Assembly (NCBI RefSeq): GCF_000002595.2
Contig: NC_057013.1
Location: forward strand, 6,068,054-6,132,053
Source of the DNA: Chlamydomonas reinhardtii
Taxonomy: Eukaryota; Chlorophyta; Chlorophyceae; Chlamydomonadales; Chlamydomonadaceae
Length of the DNA stretch: 64,000 nucleotides
Direction: 5' to 3'
Shown: positions 1 through 10,641 of the stretch, one piece after another
Position numbering within the stretch: the stretch's first letter is position 1
Layout: the number at the start of each line of letters is the position of its first letter
Translations under genes and position numbers: made by a program
The notes under the pieces: generated by a model
What the model was told of the DNA's origin: nothing
The model's database searches: none
The model's input: the letters and a program-made list of their open reading frames with translations, nothing else

Positions 1-102
1 AGGAGCTGCCTGGCTACTGAGTTGGCCGTCAGGGAAACTGCGGGATCGATGCTGAAGCGCACGGCTGGCAGTGATATGAGATGTAGCGTTCTAAGATGTA
101 TG

Positions 103-107
103 TTACA
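103..107 (-). terminator. Candidate TGTAA poly(A) signal of the first wall-protein gene
   Basis: TGTAA reads on the minus strand 230 bases past the stop at 337. TGTAA is the usual poly(A) signal in volvocine algae. A five-base word occurs often by chance, so position is the only support. The rest of 1-336 shows no coding signal and is probably 3' UTR and flank. Confidence 0.4.
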
Positions 108-336
108 TGAGGTTATGGCTCAGTTACGGTACGCGTCAAGCCATGAAGCAGCATTTCAGCAGCCTCACTTGCCAGTGGTAAATCTGGTAATGTCGGTACC
201 GTTCCGCAATTTCATTAATCCCCCATCCTACTTTAATATCCATGATGAAGCCGCCCACTTGTGCTCAAACACATCGCATGCTCGTACGGCTTCCCAAACT
301 CATACAGGTACGGAGACCGCTTTGCAGCGGGGAGCC

Positions 337-2970
337 CTAGCCTGTCTTCTTCTTGGGGGGAGGGGGCGCAGAGTCCTCCATGGGCGGCGGCATCTCCGCG
401 GGGGGAGGCGCGTCCTCCGGCGGCGGGGGCTTGTTCTTCTTGGTGGGGCTAGGAGAGGGAGTGGGGGCGGGCTTGGGGGCGGTGCCCGCAGGCGAAGGGG
501 TGGGGGAAACCTTGGGGCTGGTGGAGGGAGAGGGAGAGGGGGAAGGAGAGGCCTTGGGGCTAGGAGTGGGAGAGGGAGAGGCCTTGGGGCTAGGAGTGGG
601 CGAGGGAGAAGCCTTGGGCGATGGGGAAGGAGAGGGAGAAGCCTTGGGCGAAGGGGTGGGCGAGGGAGAGGGAGAGGCCTTGGGCGAAGGGGTGGGCGAG
701 GGAGAAGGCGAGGCCTTGGGCGAGGGAGAGGGAGAGGGCGAGGCCTTGGGCGAAGGGGTGGGCGAAGGCGTGGGCGTGGGAGAGGGAGAGGCCTTGGGGC
801 TCGGGGTGGGGGAGGGCGTGGGAATGGGCGTGTTCGCAATGGCTGCGTACAGGGCGTCCTGCAGCCAGAGAGACACGCACACGGCACAGGTAAGGCGATC
901 GATGCCGCAAAGCGATGGGTCTGCCTCCTAGGCCCCTGCCACTGACAAGCGACGCCATAGGAGCCCAGGCGGCAACAGCTTGCATCGCCAGGGCCGCCAC
1001 AAACACGCGCGAGTAGATGGACCCTGGAACTCAGGAACTGAAGTGCGGTATCAAACAATTTAGAATCCGGCCGCAACCAACTCACCGTAAAGATGGTCTT
1101 CACGGTGGCGCCCTCGAAGCTGGCGGCTAGGAAGACGATGGTGCCCTGGCCAGCGGCAAACTGGTGGATGGACGACACGCCATTCTGTGAGCGTGCGGGT
1201 TTCGGAAAGGGGCAGACGGGGTTAGCGCGTGGTGCTGTGCCGTATGACCCGCCAGAGTGAGGCCCGTGCACAGCAACCGCCGAGCACACCTACCGGCTGG
1301 AGGCAGCACGCCCCAGCCAAACCCCCGCCCCGCCGGAAACGCTCACCGTGTTGGCACTGGTCATGACGGGGCGGCCAGAGCCCTTCTGGCACTGCAGGCC
1401 GGCGGGCACCTGCGTGTGCGTGTGCGCGTACAAGTGCGTGTTAGTTGCGTTGCCGGCGGCTGAAAGGGGCGGGGAGGCATTCCCTGCCCATTGATTAAAG
1501 ACACGCACGTGGCACTTTGAGCAAGCACGCATAGCCAAGCCCCGTGCGCAACAATCCACCATTCCTTCTGCCGGCGCCGCGATGGCTCCTCCGTCTGCTC
1601 TCTATCTGCTGCCTGCCAGACTGACCTCTGTAGAGTTGGTGACCCAGGTGGCGGCCAGGGCTGTGTAGGGGTCTTGGCGGTAGCGTAGAGTGAACTTGGT
1701 GGTGCGGTTGGCAGCCAGCTGCACGCCCACGCAGGCCTGGCTCTTCTTCCTGTGAGGGCCGCCGGACATACCGTACAGTTGAAGAGGAAGTAAGCGGCCG
1801 GCGCTTGGGAATGCGGTTGGTGCATTCATATGTTGAGGCCAAGGCGTCAGGCCAGTTGCTACCGTATGTCACGTCATGCCCGACGGCCCCAGCGGCAGGT
1901 ATGACAGTTCACCCCAGCCATGCATGCACACATGCACGCCTGCCCCAAGTGGCGGCACACACCAGCAGCTCAAGATGCCACTCAGACTCACATGAACTTC
2001 TCAATCACTGGCTTGAAGCCGCCCACAGCGCCGTTGACCAGCACCAGCGTGTTGCCCTTCCTCACCCAGTCGCCCACGGCCTTGTAGAAGCCCGCGCTGG
2101 CCTTGGCGGTGACCGAGGCGTTCAGGACGGCCTCCACGCCGGGCCGGGCGTTCAGGACCAGCGCCGTCATGCCCTTGAGGTCGGCGGCGGTAAGCGCCAG
2201 GCTCACCTGTGGGGCGGGCGGGGTGCGGGGCAGGGTGGCGGCGGTGGGGTGCGTGGTGGTGGATGGTTTCAGGCGGTCAGGTACCTCAGCTGAGGACGAC
2301 ACATGCATGTGCGCCGGAGCCATCTTCAAAACGCACGCATGGATGTGCTCAATGCGTGCGTGACAGTGCCCGATACGGTAGTAGACTGCATTCGTTACAC
2401 GAGGGACGTGCTGACGCAGTGCATCTATTAGTAGTACGGTCGGTATCGCTTGCTATGCATTCGTGGCATTAGGCACATGCACATGACCCTCGCCACGTAC
2501 CTCCTTGGCCATAGGCAGCGCTTTCTTGATGTTGGCGTATGCGGTGGCGCTGTTGAAGCTAGCCTCCTTCAGGAGCGCCACACTGGAGCTCGAGGGGGCG
2601 ATGACTGCGGCAGCAGCGGAGGGCGGGCGGGAGGCGGCGAGGTTGGTAGGGCGAACGGAGCAACGAGTCAGTCGGGAAGAGAGCTGGGTACGTAGGCCGC
2701 GCGGTGACGGACCGCTCCTCACAACTCCCAGCCACTTGTCAATTCAAGGTTTGACCTAGATAGGGCGGTCCGGTGGTGGTGAGGTAGCGTGCTGGTCGTC
2801 GCGCGCTACAGACTCATCGCCCTCGACGCCAAGTCTTCCCCGTTACGCGTTGCGGCGCCAGGCGCAAACCGCGCGGCAAGGCACAGCTATCATAACTCAC
2901 CAGCGCTCACGCTTGACGTCAACGCGAGGAGCACAAAACCCGCTGCGAGCAAAAACCGCGTCGCAGCCAT
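337..2970 (-). CDS. Secreted Pro/Ser-rich cell-wall-type protein, paralogue A (398 aa, 7 exons)
   Basis: Exons in transcript order are 2970-2901, 2604-2501, 2206-1992, 1749-1626, 1409-1347, 1184-1086 and 858-337. They join in frame as 399 codons including the stop. The start is fixed by a signal peptide ([20 protein letters not shown], then VSA) that fills exon 1. A globular domain of about 200 residues follows, with stretches such as [21 protein letters not shown] and GQGTIVFL. The last exon encodes about 173 residues of SPSPSPKA-type repeats, then a Pro/Lys-rich end (PPPPKKKTG). Such Ser-Pro tails are typical substrates for hydroxylation and glycosylation in algal walls, so extracellular matrix is the inferred site. 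It is the tandem paralogue of the gene at 5215-8439. I cannot name the family; the globular part recalls GATase-1/ThuA-like folds, which is inference only. Confidence 0.85.
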
Positions 2971-4484
2971 TTTCCCAACTTCGCCGGTCAAAACGCCGCT
3001 TCAGCCGCCGCGTGAGGCAAGTCTCCAATCACAGCGAGTGCTGGATTAAGTAAGGCTCGGCAAGACGCTGTATGCACTACTACTCGGGCGGTAGGAAGTA
3101 ATTATATGTCGGCCAGGTTACTTCGCTCCAGTAGTTGGGTAAGCAGTCAGCCCGCTATACGACTTGTCGCTCGGGAACCCAAGTGGATTGCTAATGAGCT
3201 CAACGAGTGTTCTCACCTGTGACCGGATGTGCTCTTTATTTGAGGGGACCGCCCGCCCCACACCCCCCAATTACGTACGGCGGAATTTTCTCGTGCAACA
3301 GGCAACAAGACATAGAGGTAAATACGAGAATAACTGCATTGTGACGATATGCATTACTGGAACAAGCTCTCGTAAGCAGGCATGTGTTCACACTACTCCT
3401 GTTCTCACATGCAATTTCGGTGCACTCTGAGCAGATAACGCGTTGAAGACCATGCGTGCTTAATGCATAGACTGCTGGCGAACCCAGAGACATTTGTAGT
3501 ACGACCAGCTTCCGGGCCGGTTCTGCCAGCAGGTTCTGCTGCCACCGCAGCTCTTCACAAGACGTGCCTACTGCGGGCAGAGAGAGAGAGAGAGAACTTG
3601 GCATAGTCCGTCGCACCTGCTAGGCGGTACTGCTTACAAGCACCAGCAGTGTTTTTGGCTGGCATCCATGTCCATGGCGTCTGACTGCGTTCACCCGCTT
3701 CGACTCTTTGAACGTCTGCAACTTATCACTCTTAAGCAGCACGTTGGGATTATGGATGCGCCATTGTCGTTGGTGCCGATCGTTGGGCGGCCCGCAACAG
3801 GGGACTCTGAAAAGCAGCGGCAGCATGCAAGCAAGCAAGTTCGTCCGCCGGGCGCCGGCGGACGGCCGCAGCCTCGTCGTAAGCGCGTGCTGGACCGCCA
3901 CGTTACAGTCAGGCCTCTGGGTAAGCAAGCTGCTGGATGATTAGTAGTGCGTAAAGGGCCACTCAGGGCGCACCCGTTGCGGTATCGTAGCACGCTAGCT
4001 GCTGCCCACGCTTGTGGCACGAGAAGGTAGAGGCCCGATCCCATCCCAGTAGGGGGCGGTCATTGGCTGGCTCAAGTACAGTGTTTGGGGTCCTAGGCAG
4101 AGCGGGTCACCCCGCCCCCTGCGCTGGCCGTCCTGGGGTGCCGTCGATTAGGGCCTTGCTTGTTCGCGCGCTCCTCCCATCCAGCAGCACCTAGCTACCC
4201 ACTACCGATGTAACACCAACCGGTATGTGTCGCTGCTGTGTGATTGAACAGGTGATGGCGGCGACTTCCCCTACCTCAGTCCATCGCCTCCACATACACA
4301 CACGCGTACTCCCGCCTACCTGTCAAAGCCCGGCAAGGCACAGACCTATCTACGTACCGCGCGCCGGCTGCGTGGTGAGGTGGAGCGAGCCACAACAATA
4401 CGGTAGTAGCACCCGCCGCCAGTAACGCACGGGATCACGCCGCCGGCGCATACCATGCCCATCCACTAGATAGGTGAGTGAATG

Positions 4485-4501
4485 GGGTTTAGGGTTTAGG
4501 G
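4485..4501 (+). repeat. Interstitial telomere-like repeat (TTTAGGG)2
   Basis: GGG is followed by two perfect TTTAGGG units. TTTAGGG is the plant-type telomere unit; C. reinhardtii itself uses TTTTAGGG. Two units can arise by chance or by double-strand-break repair, so this is weak evidence of anything telomeric. Confidence 0.6.
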
Positions 4502-4725
4502 TCACATTCATTTCAATGGCTGCTCTTTCTTGAAGGGCCATCCAACGTACGGTAGGGGCCTCTGTCTCTACGCAGCCAGCGCGCGGCCCAGCGCAAGTCC
4601 CACCGGGGGCCAGCAGGGGCGGGCAACATGGCAAGTTTGGGGCTGGGCCGCTGGGGCTGGGAGTGGCAACAACGCCCTAGTTAGAGGCGCGGCGAGGAAT
4701 TAACAAGAGGCCCATGAATGCGACA

Positions 4726-4730
4726 TTACA
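4726..4730 (-). terminator. Candidate TGTAA poly(A) signal of wall-protein paralogue B
   Basis: TGTAA on the minus strand lies 485 bases past the stop at 5215. It is supported only by the volvocine consensus and its position. Confidence 0.35.
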
Positions 4731-5214
4731 AGATGGGACAGTCCGCCGGCGCGGGGCCATCCATCCAGTTATATATGGGGCCAGCCCATGGCTGGGTGGT
4801 GTGCAACACTACTGTCAGCAGGGGACACCTACCTCTCCCGACTGTCAGTCTGCCACACGTGTGCCGAGCCAGCAGCCGATAGCACGGGCGGGCTGCTCTG
4901 CCGCATATGATACTCGCTCCCTTCCAAGGCCTCTCAGCACAGCAGTCCGAGCTCCAGACTTCTCATTTCAAAGGTACACCAGCACACCGCATTCCAACGA
5001 GCCCGCCGTCGCGGCGGACGGTACCAGGCTATAGCGTGTAATCCCCCCATCGGGCTCAGGCCACGATGGCAGTTAGTTACGCCAGACAATATATGCTGTT
5101 CCCGTACGGCCATGAATACACACATAACAATAATAAACTTGCTTTGCAGCCCCAAAAGGGAAGCTGCGAGCGTCCGGGATCACGGGAGCCGACCTAGCCC
5201 TAGCGCCTTCAAAT

Positions 5215-8200
5215 TTAATGGCCGTTCTTCTTCTTCGGAGGAGGCGCAGCCTCCTCCATGGGAGGGGGCGCCTCAACGGGGGGTGGGGCATCCTCAGGAG
5301 AGGGCACCGGGGCGGGCTTGGGCGCGGGCTTGGGGGCAGGCGCGGGCGTCGGAGTGGGCGCCGGAGTGGGGGCGGGGGTGGGCGCGGGCTTGGGGGCGGG
5401 GGTGGGCGCAGGGGTGGGCGCGGGCTTGGGGGCGGGGACGGGAGTGGGGGCGGGCTTGGGGGTGGGGGCGGGGGTAGGGGCGGGCTTGGGGGCGGGAGTG
5501 GGGGCGGGCTTGGGCGCAGGCGTAGGGGCGGGCTTGGGAGTCTTGCCTGGCTTGGGCTTGATGGCGATAGCGATGTCCAGGACATCCTGGGGGTGGAGCG
5601 GAGGTTCCAGGCATCAGAGTGGTCAGACGACGGCGGCGATGATGATAAGGCACAGATACAGGGTTGGGGCTGGGCTGGCGAAAACCACTGGAAAGGCGCA
5701 TTGCTTTCCTGGACGCGCGTCCAGCAAGCATACACATGCGCACACACCCTTGTGTTGATGCCATTGGCGTGGGTATGCAGAACTCACCGCTGGTTTGTCA
5801 TGGCCCCAGCAAGCAAAACACACGCACACGCCACAGTACACCCCTCAGGGCCCCCGGGGCCCCCCGGGGCTCTCCAACCACGCACCGTGAACTGGGTGCG
5901 CACGGTCTTGGTCTCAAAGGTGTTTCCGAAGTAGATGATGGTGCCACGGCCCACCGCCCAGGCGTGCAGAACCGACACAGCGTTCTGACGGGGGCAACAC
6001 AACGACACGAGCAGCGCGGGGGATAGGAATGGGGGGGCGTGTTATCGGGGGTAAGGATGATCAGTGGGCGGTAGGGCATGCACAGAGTACAAGGGGGGGG
6101 GGGGCAAAGGGGTTCAGACACGCATTCGCCAATAAGCAGGGCTCAAGATGTCGATTGGGCAAGGGTCAAATACACATCCTCTCTGGCCTGCTGGCCGGCG
6201 GCATGCGGCGGCCACACGGGCGGTCAGTTGGGACCAGCCGCTCTCTCACCTGGAAGGGGCGGGTGGACAAGACGGTGCGTCCGTTGCCATTAGCGCACCT
6301 CAGGCCGGAGGCCACCTGTGGGTGGGAAGCGGGCGGAGACGGGCACAGGGGCAGGGGCGCGGGGGCGGGGCAGATCCAGTCACCCGGTGGGAATTCAGTT
6401 TCCGTGGGGGACAGGGGTGGCACACAGAACGGTACGCGCGGGGCTCACATGATTTGCTCTTTTGCTTCCTTTCCAAACTGCAACTAACCCGCCAGCCCGC
6501 GAGCGACCATTTGCACCCCCGGCCCCCAGCTCCACGGCGAAGTGGGTTCCAATTACCCCCACGGCACACACACCCACACGCACCCTGCCAACCGTACTGC
6601 ACAGTACTGGGCTCCCACATGTCCCGTTCCCTGTTTCACCCCGTTATGGTATACTCCCTGGCGCTATGGCGTGCATCGGCTCTTGCCGGACCCGGTGTAA
6701 CTCATAAGCCCCGCCGCGCTCCCACAGCCCACGCACCTCAGAGGTGCGGACTTTGCGCCAGCTGTCAATCTCGGCAAAGGGTCCGTTGCTGACGCGGCGG
6801 GCGAAGGTGTTCTTGGGCTGGTCAAACTCCACCCCGGTGCAGTTCTGCGCCTTGCCCCTGCAAATGATTTCAACATGTGTGGCCGCGACTTCCATGACCT
6901 GGCGCACGCTGCTTTCCTTATGCTCATGAGCACTCGCTGGACAGGCAGCAGCAGCAGGCAGGCAGCCTTCACCGCGTGTGTTTGCACCCCCAGCAGCCCC
7001 CATCGTCCACACAGCGCCTCCATCCTTGTACCCGCCCTCCGCACCCACCAACCAGCCCGCTCCCGGACCCCCCCCTGCCCCCTCCCCTCCCCCCAGGTCA
7101 CACCACCAGCTCCCCCGCCACCGCGCCCGTAACTCCCCAAGCTCACATAAGCTTGCTGACGACGGGCAGCCAACCGCCCACGCCGCCATCCACCAGAATC
7201 AGGTTGCCACCGTCCTTGAGCCAGGTGCCGACGGCGGTGTAGAAGCCAGTCATGTCGTTGGCAGCCACGGAGGCGGCAATGGCCGCGACCGCGTCCGAGC
7301 GCGCGTCCACCACCAGGGCGGTGGCGCCAGCCAGGTTTGCAGCGGTGAGCGCGGTGGTCACCTGTGCGCGAATGGGTCAGTTGGGGTGGGGGACGGGTTT
7401 GGAGGAGTGGGCACGCACGTGGGAGGACGCGGGAGGGCAGGGGTTGGGTTGGGCAGGGGCGTCATGTTGGAACGCATGCGGGATGCGCAAGGTTGCTGAG
7501 CAGCCTGACGAACCCGAAGAGAGGCGGCGGCACGCAGAGCCGCAGTAGCTGTTGCAGGCTGCTGTTGTGCTGCTACTGCTACTGCTACTGCAGCTGTTGC
7601 CATGCAGGTGTGTAGCACCCCTCAGTCTCCCGGTCTCACCTCGGTGGCATTCTTCAGGTACGCCTTCAGGTTGGCGTAGCCCTTGACGCTGTTCAGCGTC
7701 GCGTCCTTCAGCAGCAGCGTGGCTGCGACAGGCGTGAGGGGAGTGGGCAGAGGGCAGGGGGGATGAGGGTGAAGGGGGAGGTGAGGGGCAAGGATGAGTG
7801 AGGAAGTGGGAGTCGGGCGCGCAGCAGGAAAGAATGAGAGGCAACGCCTGAAGCACACGGTGACGGGGAGTGAGGAGAGCGATTTTTGAGCGCGTGCAGC
7901 GCCGGTTGTTACGTGATGTGGAGCTTTGGGAGCGATGGGTACAGCGCAAAGTCGCGGCGGCAGCGGGGACTCAAAGAAGGCAGGGGTTCGCCGGTAGGAG
8001 GTCACGGGGAGCAAACGCAGGGCGAGCGAAACCGGCTCGTTGATAAGAAGCGCACGCGAGCAGGTGAGTCGAGCCACTATGGAAAGTGCCGCTCGCTGTC
8101 GCTCCAAGCGCGGGTGCGTGCGCATATCCCACTCGAGTGAAACCCGACCATGGGACTCGTCGTCCGCATTATAGAGCGCCCCTTGGCAGCGACAGGCGAC

Positions 8201-8439
8201 CCGCGACTATTTGGGCTGGGCGTCGATACAAGGCGTGTAACAACGTCCAGGTATGACGCACTGCTGCTGTCTGACAGCGCGCCCGCACACATGTTATCTG
8301 CATCAGCCGTCGAAGCGCCAAACTCGATCTACCTCTGCTCTTCCCCGCATGCGGTCGCAGCTGTACACTTACACGCACTGGCGCTCGAAGCAACTGCAAG
8401 CACGGCCACCAGGGCCAGAGCCATCGCGGGGCTCGGCAT
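5215..8439 (-). CDS. Secreted Pro-rich cell-wall-type protein, paralogue B (340 aa, 7 exons)
   Basis: Exons are 8439-8373, 7722-7640, 7361-7147, 6857-6737, 6315-6250, 5984-5886 and 5586-5215, joining to 341 codons with the stop. Exon 1 is again a signal peptide ([20 protein letters not shown], then SA); the second Met is an alternative start. Intron phases equal those of paralogue A at every junction, exon 3 (215 bases) and exon 6 (99 bases) have identical lengths, and exon 2 of both begins with an LLK-rich helix. The globular domain has [21 protein letters not shown] and GRGTIIYFG. The tail differs: Ala-Pro-Thr-Pro repeats (PKPAPTPAP) replace the Ser-Pro repeats of A, although both end in [16 protein letters not shown]-like sequence. 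A run of 12 G at 6093-6104 lies in an intron. Inferred role: extracellular matrix glycoprotein. Confidence 0.85.
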
Positions 8440-10641
8440 AGTGTCAGAGAGCCGCAGCTGTCTGCACTCATGTGTGCAAGCAATGGGTGCACGCACACGG
8501 TGAGTACAATTGCACAGCTTGGCGCAGCGCCTTAACGCGGACAAGGGTGCACAGGCGACGCCGTTTTCTTTCTGTTCCCGTGCTATTGCTCACCTCTCAG
8601 TGATATTATGTAAGGCTGTTCACCTTATAACTATGCATACCTCTGAATAGACGCTGAGACGTTGTTTGGCGATTGTGCCCGCCAGAGCTTGGCCGTACAG
8701 CCACTCATTCTTCTCCATGTTCCATCGTTGAAGAATTTGAACACGTTTGCAGGTTTCATGGATGCCTGGGTGCTCATTGCAAGCGGGCAGGGTATCTGTT
8801 TGCGTAGGTGCGACTGCATCCCCGAACTGTGATTTGACGCTGCCATGAGCGGCTGGGTTTGACAAGCTTAGGCCAACATATGGTTGCACAGTAAAGCTCA
8901 GCGCGAGACGGGTGTGATTTGTCGGCACGCATGTCAAGGCGCGATCTCGTGCAGGGATGTTGCGCGAATTCATAAACTCGTTGTGGACACGGAGCGCCGC
9001 AGAAGCCTTGTATCGGTACACTCGTCTCTTCTGCAGCAAGCCCGGCGCCGTTTGTGGTCGGACCTGCCACAGACACAAGGCAGGGTGGTGGGCACGTCTG
9101 TGGCGGGCACTGGCGGGCAGGCACGGAGCCAGAGCGCAGGGGAGGCGGCGAGGCGCGTCCACGCAGCACGCGCCTTCCCTGGCGCAGAGCGTATGTGTTA
9201 CTCAAGAAAGGGGATTGCAAGGCGAACTTTTGTTTCCAAATAACCATGTGCGAGTGCGTTTGCGTGGCAACCGGGGAAATGAGTGAGACAATGCGTCGCA
9301 CTGTCGGACTTTCCGTCGAACAGCCGCGTGGTGTGTGCACCTCCCCTGGCAAACATGGCACATAGGTGCGACTTCAGGATTTGGGCCTTGGGCCGGCTTG
9401 GGCAGACATTCTCCTGACCCGGAGATCCTTCTTGATGCGGGTCCTTCTTGATGCGCATGAACCTCCGCTGCCGCCTGCACTCGCATTCGCATCTACGCAT
9501 TTCAATGAAGTGCTGAGGAGCAAGCGACCATGCCGCCCAGCAGAGCGGCAGAGCTATTGCACCCAGCCACTGGCGTTGTGTCTTGTGAGGCTGGGCTTCA
9601 GGCTGGGTGAGAGGCGGAGAGGGGATTCGGTGATTGTTGCTTCGACAGTTCGACCCGGTGTTGATTGCTGGAGGCCGCCGCCACATGTATTTCCAGCAGC
9701 ACACGGCGGGACCCTTTGTCGACGCGGTCCTGCCCTGCTTCCCAGCATGGCCATGCGTGCGAGAGCGGCACATACCGGTAGTGTCAGCACCGGAACCCAA
9801 TCACCGTACGGGCGTACGGTAATCTAAGCTGCGCAAGCAGGCGCAAGAAACCAGTCCACCCAAGCCCACAAACACACGTGGCAGCAAGCAGCATGCCTCA
9901 ATACCGCGACAGAAAAGACTGCCACACGAGGACTGACACGCGAGGACAATTGAAACGCAAGGGCTTCAAGGGTATCGCGCGTCTGCCCTGTAAGCATAGC
10001 CACGCACAAGCCCGACCGAGGGCCCCTACCTGAGCACAACCTGCATTCCAGGCCCCACGGCTGCAGCGAGCCCTGCACATCAGTCCTCGGAAGCCGTGGC
10101 ATCCATGCGCGACGGCGCCCCTAAGGGAGTGGGAAAACGTGACATACCAGGAGTCGTCCTGTGTCATAAATCCCAACAGTGGCGGCACACCCTGCAGGTC
10201 ACACCACCATGTGGCATGACCACCCTGCAGCCCACACACCCATACAAGTTGTCTAGCGGCCAAACGAGTCGCCTGTGCCGGCTTGCTAAGAAGAATAAAT
10301 CAGCGCAGAGTGTCCATCATTCACTATGGGCTCCGCCGCTAGGCGGCGCACGATTGGCGTGCTAGAGCTGGCGCACACCTTGGTGCACGCGTGCGTCAGC
10401 CGCACAGCTCCCTCCTTCCAATGCTCTCCTATAGCCCTCTTTGGGGGCTCACGCACATAGATGCAGAATATACTGCTGCAAATGCTTCGCAGGTTGTCTT
10501 GTTACTCATAAGTTATGTATCCTCCCAACTTGGAATCGCGGTTCACGAGCCGTTTTCCTCGAGGGAACAATGCCACACCACCGTACCGTGCTGCATCGCT
10601 CCTACCCACTTCACTAATGAATGCAGCTGCAATTGTTTCGC
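8440..10641. other. Intergenic, no gene recognised
   Basis: The region lies between the start of wall-protein paralogue B and the end of the membrane-protein gene at 10642. Frames up to about 200 codons occur on the minus strand but lack paired splice sites, motifs and the Ala/Gly bias of nearby exons. A short imperfect duplication of CCTTCTTGATGCG lies near 9.43 kb. I see no RNA gene. Confidence 0.55.

Larger units (their letters stand above)
2971..5214. other. Intergenic, no gene recognised
   Basis: This 2.2-kb stretch separates the two wall-protein paralogues. Both are transcribed leftward, so it holds the promoter of the first and the 3' flank of the second. Open frames here are short, show no paired splice signals and have no recognisable motifs. 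The only notable sequences are a short telomere-like repeat near 4.49 kb and a candidate poly(A) signal near 4.73 kb. Confidence 0.6.

Noticed and set aside
337-900. Several long overlapping frames in all readings of the Pro-rich tail of wall-protein A (and likewise 5.2-5.7 kb for B)
   Set aside because: Tandem repeats with a period divisible by three keep all frames open. Only the frame joined to the signal peptide through seven matching exons is accepted.
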